Positions 41,039-48,324 of a stretch of 64,000 nt of DNA are shown here, piece by piece. Each line of letters opens with the position of its first letter. The first letter of the stretch is position 1. Under the pieces are notes generated by a model. That model did not search any database. It was not told where the DNA came from and saw nothing but the letters and a program-made list of their open reading frames with translations. Both the position numbers and the translations under genes were made by a program. Source of the DNA: Rhodobacteraceae bacterium F11138 (GTDB lineage: Bacteria > Pseudomonadota > Alphaproteobacteria > Rhodobacterales > Rhodobacteraceae); the NCBI GenBank assembly GCA_016521575.1, contig JAEKDP010000002.1:775589-839588 (forward strand), given 5' to 3'.

Positions 41039-42109
41039 TCAGGCCATTCCGCCTGCGATCAATCGTTCGGCCATGGCGGCATAGGCGCGCGCAGCGGGAC
41101 CATCGCCTGTTGCAATGGGTGCCCCCGCGTCTCCGGCCAGACGGGTATCAAGGTCAATGGGCAGCGCGCCAAGCAGCGGCAAACCCAGTTTTTCCGCCTC
41201 GGCCGCCACCCCGCCATGCCCGAATATATGCGCCTCGTGACCGCAATCCGGGCAGACGAAACTGGACATGTTCTCGATCAGCCCCAGAACCGGTGTCTTG
41301 AGGGTGGCGAACATATCCAGCGCCTTGCGTGCGTCCAGCAGCGCCACGTCCTGCGGGGTGCTTACCACGATGGCCCCGGTCAGTTGCGACTTGGTGCATA
41401 GTGTCAGCTGCACATCCCCGGTGCCCGGCGGCAGATCGACGATCAGGACATCAAGCTTGCCCCATTCGACCTGCCCCAGCATCTGCTGCAACGCACCCAT
41501 CAGCATCGGACCGCGCCAGACTACGGCCTTGCCCTCTTCGACCATGAAGCCGATGGACATCAAAGTGACCCCATGCGCCTGCAGGGGAATGATCGTCTTG
41601 CCATCCGGGCTGGCAGGCCGCCCCGATGCGCCCATCATACGCGGCTGGCTGGGACCGTATATATCCGCATCCAGCAGCCCCACCTTGCGCCCGGCGCGCG
41701 CCAGAGCGACAGCAAGGTTCGACGATACCGTGGATTTGCCGACCCCGCCCTTGCCGGATGCAACCGCCAGGATGCGATCCACACCGCCGGGCCGGGTCGG
41801 ACCATCCTGCGCCTTGGGATGGCCACCGATTTTCAGGCTGGGTGCCGCGGGCTTCGGGGCCGGGCCATGCGCTGTCAGCGCCACCGAAACGCTTTTGACG
41901 CCCTCCAGCGCCGCCACGACCGTTTCGGCCGCACGGCGCAGCGGCTCCATCTGGCTGGCAATCCCGGGGGACGGTGCTTCGATCACAAAACGGACCACGC
42001 CATCGTCAACCGTCAGGGCGCGAATCATATCGCGGCTGACCAGGGTGCCGCCGTCGGGCAATTCCAACGTGTTCAAGCTGTCTTCGATCTGGTTGCGTGT
42101 CACGGCCAT
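41039..42109 (-). CDS. mrp: Mrp/NBP35-family iron-sulfur cluster carrier ATPase
   Basis: A 356-residue P-loop ATPase (ApbC/Mrp) that carries 4Fe-4S clusters. It has an N-terminal MIP18/DUF59-like domain (residues 1-80), a linker, the deviant Walker A GKGGVGKS at 119-126, [17 protein letters not shown], and the CPDC cluster-binding motif in [18 protein letters not shown] 42109 ([12 protein letters not shown]) follows GGGAG; an ATG at 42124 is an alternative. It precedes the dcw leader in the same orientation. Confidence 0.94.
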   Translation of the reverse strand: MAVTRNQIEDSLNTLELPDGGTLVSRDMIRALTVDDGVVRFVIEAPSPGIASQMEPLRRAAETVVAALEGVKSVSVALTAHGPAPKPAAPSLKIGGHPKAQDGPTRPGGVDRILAVASGKGGVGKSTVSSNLAVALARAGRKVGLLDADIYGPSQPRMMGASGRPASPDGKTIIPLQAHGVTLMSIGFMVEEGKAVVWRGPMLMGALQQMLGQVEWGKLDVLIVDLPPGTGDVQLTLCTKSQLTGAIVVSTPQDVALLDARKALDMFATLKTPVLGLIENMSSFVCPDCGHEAHIFGHGGVAAEAEKLGLPLLGALPIDLDTRLAGDAGAPIATGDGPAARAYAAMAERLIAGGMA

Positions 42110-42156
42110 ACCGGTTTCTCCCATTCCCCAAAAGTGACGTAGCGTCCCGTCTGCAG

Positions 42157-42185
42157 TTTACACATTCCGCAAGGAATTACTGCAA
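42157..42185 (-). promoter_or_regulatory. Candidate sigma-70-type promoter of mrp
   Basis: Minus strand TTGCAG (42185-42180), 17-bp spacer, TGTAAA (42162-42157), about 48 bp before the mrp start. Each box has four of six consensus matches. Confidence 0.4.
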
Positions 42186-42286
42186 GTGCGCCCCGCAAGT
42201 GCCGGTTATCTAGGCATTTCTCCTATGCGTTTTCTGCATGGCAGCATTGACCTTATGTCTATTGTGCACCTGCAGCATTGCGCTAT

Positions 42287-42316
42287 CTTGAATGCAAGTT
42301 AAGGCGCTAACATCTA
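42287..42316 (+). promoter_or_regulatory. RpoH-type (heat-shock sigma) promoter of ccaF1
   Basis: CTTGAA (42287-42292) is followed after 18 bases by CATCTA (42311-42316), a good fit to the heat-shock sigma pattern CTTGAA and CCCCATNTA. The start point would be near 42323, about 26 bases before the DUF1127 ATG. The Rhodobacter sphaeroides ccaF1-CcsR operon is known to use an RpoHI/RpoHII promoter. Confidence 0.7.
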
Positions 42317-42348
42317 CCGAGGCGCCGCGCAAACGAAGGTTTGAGACC

Positions 42349-42558
42349 ATGACACATATTGCTCTGACCCCATCCCATGGCGCTCCGCTCATGATGCGGG
42401 TCTTTTACGACGCAAAAGAACGCTTTGCCCGCTATCGTCTGTTCCGGGCAACCGTGAACGAACTGTCCAAGCTGAGCAACCGGCAGCTGGCGGATATCGG
42501 GTTGACCCGTTCCATGATCAGCAGCCAGGCGCATCAATCGGCCTACGGCCAGCGCTGA
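42349..42558 (+). CDS. ccaF1: DUF1127 small RNA-binding protein, CcaF1-like
   Basis: A 69-residue protein with a C-terminal DUF1127 (YjiS-like) domain recognised by ELSKLSNRQLADIGLTRSMI. It matches in size and gene context CcaF1 of Rhodobacter sphaeroides, an RNA-binding protein that affects sRNA maturation and RNA turnover and whose transcript also yields the CcsR RNAs. ATG 42349 follows an AGG-rich stretch; an upstream in-frame ATG at 42292 lies inside the promoter and is rejected. Four CUCCUCCUCCC hairpins follow directly in its 3' region. Confidence 0.9.
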   Translation: MTHIALTPSHGAPLMMRVFYDAKERFARYRLFRATVNELSKLSNRQLADIGLTRSMISSQAHQSAYGQR

Positions 42559-42573
42559 AACGCGCAGAGTTTC

Positions 42574-42616
42574 AAGGTTCAGGCCCGCCTCTCCTCCTCC
42601 CTGGCTGGCCTGTCAA
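42574..42616 (+). ncRNA. ccsR1: CcsR-like sRNA 1
   Basis: Hairpin with stem CAGGCC (42580-42585) / GGCCTG (42607-42612) and a 21-nt loop that contains CTCCTCCTCCCTGG (42591-42604). It starts 15 bases after the ccaF1 stop; the short hairpin GAAAC...GTTTC (42557-42573) separates them. The stem is the weakest of the four copies. Boundaries are estimated from the stem. Confidence 0.75.
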
Positions 42617-42660
42617 CTGCGGCGACACCTCTCCTCCTCCCTGGTGTCGCCGCATATAGA
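42617..42660 (+). ncRNA. ccsR2: CcsR-like sRNA 2
   Basis: A perfect 11-bp stem GCGGCGACACC (42619-42629) / GGTGTCGCCGC (42643-42653) presents the 13-nt loop TCTCCTCCTCCCT. The loop contains CCUCC, the anti-Shine-Dalgarno sequence. In Rhodobacter sphaeroides such CCUCCUCCC RNAs are stress induced, bind Hfq and are processed from the ccaF1 transcript. Confidence 0.85.
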
Positions 42661-42683
42661 TACCGACCGAAAGGCCGGAACAT

Positions 42684-42725
42684 GATACATCGGGCGCTCT
42701 CCTCCTCCCTGCGTTCCGATGTTGC
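42684..42725 (+). ncRNA. ccsR3: CcsR-like sRNA 3
   Basis: Stem ACATCGG/CCGATGT (42687-42693 and 42716-42722), then a small G/TT internal loop and CGC/GCG, enclosing TCTCCTCCTCCCT. The stem sequence differs from copies 2 and 4, but the loop is identical to copy 2, showing that the loop is the conserved part. Confidence 0.82.
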
Positions 42726-42726
42726 A

Positions 42727-42772
42727 AGAGAACGGCGGCACCGCTCCTCCTCCCTGGTGTCGCCGTTTTCAT
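42727..42772 (+). ncRNA. ccsR4: CcsR-like sRNA 4 with terminal hairpin
   Basis: A 12-bp stem AACGGCGGCACC (42731-42742) / GGTGTCGCCGTT (42756-42767), one G-U pair, with loop GCTCCTCCTCCCT, followed by TTTTC. The stem and U-run make this copy also the probable terminator of the operon. It is close in sequence to copy 2, suggesting tandem duplication. Flanking TGCAAGA (42723) and TCTTGCA (42772) could add an outer stem. Confidence 0.85.
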
Positions 42773-42857
42773 CTTGCAGACACCGCGTCGTTGCCAGCGC
42801 GCAAAAATCCACATAACCTGCCCCTTCGCCGAATGACGAAAACGGGCCGCGCGCACG

Positions 42858-44285
42858 ATGCTTATCCTGATACTGCACATCCTGCTTCTGGTCGGCCTCA
42901 GCGTGCGCCTGTTGTTGCGCGACGAACTGCCGGCCCCGACACGGCTGGCCTGGTTCATGGTCATTCTGGTCCTGCCATTGTTCGGGGGGCTGATCTATTT
43001 CCTGTTTGGCGAGGCCAACCTGGGCTATTCCACCCGCGACCGGATTGCCGAAGTGGCCCAATCGGTGCACGGTCAGGCCCAGGTCCTGGACGCCCGGCAT
43101 GTGTCGGATCTTGCGACCGTGCCACAGCGGTTTCATCCCGCCTTTCGCTACAGCCAATCCATAAACGGATTTCCGCCGCTGCAGGGCAATGCGGCAGAAT
43201 TGATGCCTGATGCCGCGACCGCCCGCGCCCGTCTGATTGCCGATGTGGACGCGGCCACCGATCATGTGCACGTTCTCTATTATATCTGGCTGGATGACGA
43301 GACCGGCATCAACACCGCCCAGGCCCTGATCCGCGCGGCACAGCGCGGTGTCACCTGTCGTGCCATGGCTGACGGGCTGGGGTCGCGCCATTTCATTCGG
43401 TCCCGACATTGGGAAGAGATGCGCGCCGCCGGGGTGCAGCTGGCGGTGGCCCTGCCCATCGGAAACCCGCTGACCACGATCCTGAAAAGCCGTCTGGACC
43501 TGCGCAATCACCGCAAGATCACCATAATCGACGGTGAAATCACCCACTGCGGCAGCCAGAACTGCGCCGATCCTGAATTCCGGGTGAAACCCAGATATGC
43601 CCCTTGGGTGGATATCATGCTGCGAGTCGTCGGCCCGGTGGTCGCGCAAAATCAACTGCTGTTCGCCGCCGACTGGATCGCCCACGCGGGCGGCACGCTT
43701 GATGATTTTCCGATGGCTCCGACGTCCCATACCCCCGGTTTCGTGGCCCAGATCATGGGCGACGGCCCGACCGAGCGTCGCTTGGCCACGCCGCATCTGT
43801 TTGCAAGCCTGATCAACGCCGCACAGGAACAGGTGGTCATTTCGACGCCGTATTTCGTGCCCAATTCCATCGTGTTGGAATCGATCTGTGCCGCCGCCTT
43901 TCGCGGCGTGTCGGTGACGCTGATCTTGCCGCACAAAAACGATTCGTGGATCGTGGCCGGTGTCAGCCAGTCCTCGTATCGCCGCCTGCTTCAGGCGGGC
44001 GTCGAGATTCGCGAATATACCGGCGGTCTGCTGCACGCCAAGACGTTGACCATCGATGGCGAGGTCAGTCTCATCGGGTCCTCGAATCTGGACCTGCGCA
44101 GTTTCGATCTGAACTATGAAAGCAATCTGCTGCTGCACGACCCGGCAACCACGCGCGCCATTCTTGAACGTCAGGCCGAATACATCGGCTCGTCGCAGCC
44201 TGTGACGCTGGCCGATGTGCGGCACTGGCCCGCCTACAGGCGTATGTGGAACAACGCCATCGCAACCCTTGGCCCCGTGCTATAG
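42858..44285 (+). CDS. cls: Cardiolipin synthase (PLD family)
   Basis: A 475-residue membrane phospholipase D-type cardiolipin synthase that condenses two phosphatidylglycerol molecules. It has two N-terminal TM helices (LILHILLLVGLSVRLLL; LAWFMVILVLPLFGGLIYFL) and two HKD motifs, NHRKITIIDG and LHAKTLTIDGEVSLIGSSN. Length is typical of ClsA-like enzymes. It starts about 90 bp after the CcsR4 terminator. Confidence 0.94.
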   Translation: MLILILHILLLVGLSVRLLLRDELPAPTRLAWFMVILVLPLFGGLIYFLFGEANLGYSTRDRIAEVAQSVHGQAQVLDARHVSDLATVPQRFHPAFRYSQSINGFPPLQGNAAELMPDAATARARLIADVDAATDHVHVLYYIWLDDETGINTAQALIRAAQRGVTCRAMADGLGSRHFIRSRHWEEMRAAGVQLAVALPIGNPLTTILKSRLDLRNHRKITIIDGEITHCGSQNCADPEFRVKPRYAPWVDIMLRVVGPVVAQNQLLFAADWIAHAGGTLDDFPMAPTSHTPGFVAQIMGDGPTERRLATPHLFASLINAAQEQVVISTPYFVPNSIVLESICAAAFRGVSVTLILPHKNDSWIVAGVSQSSYRRLLQAGVEIREYTGGLLHAKTLTIDGEVSLIGSSNLDLRSFDLNYESNLLLHDPATTRAILERQAEYIGSSQPVTLADVRHWPAYRRMWNNAIATLGPVL

Positions 44286-44297
44286 CCTGCGCGCACG

Positions 44298-46658
44298 TCA
44301 GAACGGGATATCGTCACTGGCCGACACGAATCGCGCCACAACCTTTTTGACACCCGCCTTTTCGAAATCGATCTCCAGCTTGTCGCCCTCGATCTCGGTC
44401 ACCGCGCCGTAGCCGAATTTCCGGTGAAAGACGCGCTCGCCGATGGCAAAACTGCTGACGGCTTTCAGATCGATCACGGTATTCCGGCTGTTTCCGGGTT
44501 GGGACATTCCGCGCTGCCCCGCGCGGGCCTGCAACCGCTTCCACCCGGGTGAATCATAGCCGTCCGCCTGCGCCACCCGTTCCGCAAGACCGGAGTCCAC
44601 CGGCGGATCCGACGCCATCCCTGCCGCGCCATATCCGCCACCGTACAACCCCGGCGGGGTCAGCACCTGCACATGGTCTTCGGGCAGTTCGTCGATGAAC
44701 CGCGACGGCATCTGCGACTGCCATTGGCCGAAGACGCGACGGTTCCCGGCAAAGGAAATTGTACAGACCTCTTCCGCGCGGGTAATACCGACATAGGCCA
44801 GCCGGCGTTCTTCCTCCAACCCCTTCTGGCCGCTTTCATCCATGCTGCGCTGGGACGGAAACAGGCCGTCTTCCCAACCGGGCAGGAACACGGCGGGAAA
44901 TTCCAGCCCCTTGGCCGCATGCAGGGTCATGATACTGACCTTGGCGCCGCCGTCGCCTTTCTCATTCTCCATGATCAGGCTGACGTGTTCAAGGAATCCC
45001 TGAAGGTTTTCAAACCCTTCCAGCGCCTTGACCAGTTCCTTGAGGTTCTCCAGGCGCCCCGGCGCTTCGGGTGTCTTGTCGTTCTGCCACATGGTCGTAT
45101 AGCCGGATTCATCCAGAATGATCTCGGCCAGTTCCATATGGGTGATGCCCGCGTCGCCGGCCATGCGGGCCCAACGCGCTATGCCATCCACAAGCTCGGC
45201 CAGCGCCGCGCCGCCCTTGCCCTTGATCAGCCCGCCCTGCACCGCCAACCGCGCGCCTTCCAGTAGCGACACGCCATTGCTGCGCGCGGTGGTCTGGATG
45301 GTCTGCTGTGCCTTGTCGCCCAGCCCGCGTTTCGGCGTGTTCACGATCCGCTCAAAGGCCAGATCATCCGCCGGGCTGACCACGACCCGGAAATAGGCCA
45401 TCGCATCGCGGATCTCCATGCGTTCATAAAAGCGCGGGCCGCCGATGACGCGATAGGGCAAACCAATGGTAAGGAACCGGTCTTCGAAGGCCCGCATCTG
45501 GTGGCTGGCGCGCACCAAGATCGCCATTTCGTCCAATTCGATGGGGCGCATTCCGCGCGTGCCGCGCTGCATGGCTTCGATTTCGTCCCCGATCCAGCGT
45601 GCCTCTTCCTCGCCGTCCCAGTGACCGATCAGGCGAACCTGTTCGCCCCCGTCGGATTCGGTCCACAGTTCTTTGCCAAGCCGCCCCTGATTGCCGCGAA
45701 TGACCCCGCTGGCCGCGCCCAGAATATGCGCCGTGCTGCGGTAATTCTGTTCCAGCCGCACCACATGCGCGCCGGGAAAATCCTTTTCGAACCGCAGGAT
45801 GTTGCCCACTTCGGCCCCGCGCCAGCCATAAATCGACTGATCGTCATCGCCGACACAACAGATATTCCTGTGACCGCGCGCCAACAGCCGCAACCACAGA
45901 TACTGGGCAACGTTGGTATCCTGATATTCATCCACGAGAATATACCGGAACCAACGCTGATATTGTTCCAGAACATCCGGATGCGCCTGGAAGATCGTCA
46001 CCATGTGCAGCAGCAGATCGCCGAAATCGACCGCGTTCAATTCGCGCAGGCGAGTCTGATACTGGGCATACAGCGCAGCGCCCCTGCCATCATATGCCCC
46101 GGCATCCGCTGCGGGCACATTTGACGGCGTCAGCGCACGGTTTTTCCAGCCATCGATGATCCCGGCCAATTGGCGTGCCGGCCAACGCTTGTCGTCGATG
46201 TTCGCCGCCGACACCAGTTGCTTGAGCAGCCGCAACTGATCATCGGTGTCCAGAATGGTGAAGTTGCTTTTCAACCCAGCCAGTTCCGCATGCCGTCGCA
46301 ACAGTTTAACACAGATCGAATGGAACGTCCCCAGCCACGGCATCCCCTCGATGCTGTGCCCCAGCATGGCGCCCACACGGTCTTTCATTTCGCGAGCGGC
46401 CTTGTTGGTGAAGGTGACCGCCAGAATCTCGTTGGGGCGGGCGTTGCCGGTGTTCAGCAGATGCACGATGCGCGCCGTCAGCGCCTTGGTTTTGCCCGTC
46501 CCCGCCCCGGCCAGCATCAGAACCGGACCTTGCAGGGTTTCGACTGCGCGGCGTTGTTCGGGGTTTAGACCATCCATATAGGGCTGCGGGCGCGCCGCCA
46601 TCGCGCGCGCCGACAGAGAGGCACCTTCAAAGGCGTCCGTTTCGTCAAAACTGCTCAT
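44298..46658 (-). CDS. uvrD: ATP-dependent DNA helicase UvrD/PcrA
   Basis: A 786-residue superfamily 1A 3'-5' helicase that acts in nucleotide excision and mismatch repair. It has LNPEQRRAVETLQGPVLMLAGAGTGKT-type Q and Walker A regions, motif II in YILVDEYQDTN, motif III GDDDQSIYGWRGA, motif IV LEQNYRST, and a C-terminal Tudor-like part (KFGYGAVTEIEGDKLEIDF) that contacts RNA polymerase in homologs. It is convergent with cls. Confidence 0.95.
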   Translation of the reverse strand: MSSFDETDAFEGASLSARAMAARPQPYMDGLNPEQRRAVETLQGPVLMLAGAGTGKTKALTARIVHLLNTGNARPNEILAVTFTNKAAREMKDRVGAMLGHSIEGMPWLGTFHSICVKLLRRHAELAGLKSNFTILDTDDQLRLLKQLVSAANIDDKRWPARQLAGIIDGWKNRALTPSNVPAADAGAYDGRGAALYAQYQTRLRELNAVDFGDLLLHMVTIFQAHPDVLEQYQRWFRYILVDEYQDTNVAQYLWLRLLARGHRNICCVGDDDQSIYGWRGAEVGNILRFEKDFPGAHVVRLEQNYRSTAHILGAASGVIRGNQGRLGKELWTESDGGEQVRLIGHWDGEEEARWIGDEIEAMQRGTRGMRPIELDEMAILVRASHQMRAFEDRFLTIGLPYRVIGGPRFYERMEIRDAMAYFRVVVSPADDLAFERIVNTPKRGLGDKAQQTIQTTARSNGVSLLEGARLAVQGGLIKGKGGAALAELVDGIARWARMAGDAGITHMELAEIILDESGYTTMWQNDKTPEAPGRLENLKELVKALEGFENLQGFLEHVSLIMENEKGDGGAKVSIMTLHAAKGLEFPAVFLPGWEDGLFPSQRSMDESGQKGLEEERRLAYVGITRAEEVCTISFAGNRRVFGQWQSQMPSRFIDELPEDHVQVLTPPGLYGGGYGAAGMASDPPVDSGLAERVAQADGYDSPGWKRLQARAGQRGMSQPGNSRNTVIDLKAVSSFAIGERVFHRKFGYGAVTEIEGDKLEIDFEKAGVKKVVARFVSASDDIPF

Positions 46659-46804
46659 GGCGGGACCATATCCCAGCCCGCCCGGCAGGGGAAGAACTGT
46701 TCCACGAATGTTCCTGCGGAAATTTCGCCACCAACCGTCCGGGGCATGGCGCGGCCTGTGGCATTGCGCCTGGAGGTCGGGACCGGATTAAGACTTTGCC
46801 AACC

Positions 46805-47032
46805 ATGATCTATTTGCGCCATACTGCCCGCATGAAACAGGGACTGCAGGCCGTATTCCAGATGCGGTATTCGTTTTTCGGCAAATCGGGCTGGCGCTCG
46901 GGCACCAGCCGCGACAAGGATCGCTTGCTGGATCCGGACCGCTTGCAGAAGCGATTCCACTATTTCGAGAATATGGCCCTGCCCAGTCTCGCCGCCCAGA
47001 CGGGCGGGCCGCGAAAATCCAGGGTCGCCTGA
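46805..47032 (+). pseudogene. Truncated putative rhamnosyltransferase (N-terminal remnant)
   Basis: An open stretch of 75 codons. From MKQGLQAVFQMRYSFFGKSG to HYFENMALPSLAAQT it resembles the N-terminus of the putative rhamnosyltransferase family (PF11316-like), whose members run about 270 residues. After AQT the similarity stops, and eight odd residues lead to a stop two bases before lldD. The nucleotide-sugar binding and catalytic parts are missing, so it is best read as a deletion remnant. The family call is from memory of the motif and should be treated as moderate. Confidence 0.5.
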
Positions 47033-47033
47033 A

Positions 47034-48191
47034 TTGAGCAATACACGATTGCACGCCCGCTTTCCCGGCGTATCCGACCTGAAAAAGCGTGCTCAAAGGC
47101 GTTTGCCGACATTCGTCTGGGATTACCTGGACAGCGGCACCGGGGTCGAAGCCACCAAGGCGCGCAACCGGGCGGCACTGGATCGCGTGGGTTTCATGCC
47201 CTCGATTCTGCATGGCCCGATCAACCCGGATCTTTCCACGACGTTTCTGGGAAAGAAGCTTGCGCAGCCCTTTGGTATCGCGCCCGTCGGCATGTCCGGT
47301 CTGATCTGGCCGGATGCGGAACACCTGCTGGCCCGTGCGGCAAAGACCGCGGGCTTGCCCTATTGCCTGTCAAATGTCGCCAGCCGCACCCCCGAAGACC
47401 TGTCCGGCGATCTGGGCGAAGACGCCTGGTTTCAGCTTTATCCACCGAAAGACCCCGATATCCGCCTTGACCTGCTGAACCGGGCCCGCGCCGCAGGTTT
47501 CACCACGCTGGTGTTGACCGTGGATGTGCCGACGGCATCGCGGCGCGAACGCCAGACCCGCGCGGGGCTGACACAACCGCCGCGCCTGACACCACGGCTG
47601 CTGGCCCAGGTCGCGCTGTGCCCCGCCTGGGCCCTGGGCATGGCACAACGCGGCATGCCCAGAATGCGGACGCTGGACAAATACAGCACAGGCGCGAAAG
47701 CCAATCTGCCCTCTACCGCCCATGTGGGATATCTGCTGCGCACCTCGCCTGACATGAGCTATGTGAAATGGCTGCGCGACCACTGGGATGGGCCATTGAT
47801 CGTCAAAGGCGTCATGCGCGTTCAGGATGTCGAGCCGCTCGCGGCGGCGGGGGTCGATGCGTTATGGGTTTCGAACCACACCGGCCGACAGTTCGATGGC
47901 GCGCCCGGCAGCATCGAACTGCTGCCGGACCTGCGTGCCGCGACGCGTTTGCCGCTGATATTCGACAGCGGGATCGAGGGCGGGCTGGACATTCTGCGGG
48001 CCCTGGCGTCGGGCGCGGATCTGGTCATGATCGGGCGCGCGTTTCACTTTGCTCTTGCAGCATTGGGGGCTGCCGGTCCCGCCCATCTGATCGACATCCT
48101 GCGTCTGGACATGCAGGCCAACATGGGCCAGCTTGGCGCACATACCATAGCCGGACTGCCCACCCCCATCGCTCTGAGCGCCTTTGGCTGA
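47034..48191 (+). CDS. FMN-dependent alpha-hydroxy acid oxidase/dehydrogenase (LldD-like)
   Basis: A 385-residue FMN enzyme of the L-lactate dehydrogenase/glycolate oxidase family. Visible are APVGMSGLIWPDAEHLLARAA, LVLTVDVPTASRRERQTR, the FMN-contacting LIVKGVMRVQDVEPLAAAG, the catalytic histidine in WVSNHTGRQFDGAPGS (the family more often reads SNHGGRQLD), and DSGIEGGLDILRALASGADLVMIGR. It starts with TTG 47034 by comparison with homologs (DLKKRAQRRLPTFVWDYLDSG). Substrate is likely L-lactate, but not certain. Confidence 0.9.
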   Translation: MSNTRLHARFPGVSDLKKRAQRRLPTFVWDYLDSGTGVEATKARNRAALDRVGFMPSILHGPINPDLSTTFLGKKLAQPFGIAPVGMSGLIWPDAEHLLARAAKTAGLPYCLSNVASRTPEDLSGDLGEDAWFQLYPPKDPDIRLDLLNRARAAGFTTLVLTVDVPTASRRERQTRAGLTQPPRLTPRLLAQVALCPAWALGMAQRGMPRMRTLDKYSTGAKANLPSTAHVGYLLRTSPDMSYVKWLRDHWDGPLIVKGVMRVQDVEPLAAAGVDALWVSNHTGRQFDGAPGSIELLPDLRAATRLPLIFDSGIEGGLDILRALASGADLVMIGRAFHFALAALGAAGPAHLIDILRLDMQANMGQLGAHTIAGLPTPIALSAFG

Positions 48192-48324
48192 ACAAGTCCG
48201 CCCCCGGCCCGCCGCCAACTTTGCAAGTGCAGAAAAAAGTTGCGAATTGTCGCACCCAGCCATTTACGCAACGTCACAACCCGCCTAAACATCACCGCAA
48301 CAGATTTGTGAACGGGGGGGCACA

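Noticed and set aside
42585..42770. CTCCTCCTCCC repeats read as a CRISPR array or simple-sequence repeat
   Set aside because: Copies are unevenly spaced (about 40, 68 and 46 bp) and each sits in the loop of its own different stem, which fits sRNAs and not CRISPR repeats.
46655..47041. A 128-codon minus-strand frame between uvrD and lldD
   Set aside because: It is antisense to the glycosyltransferase remnant and has no family features, while the plus frame does.
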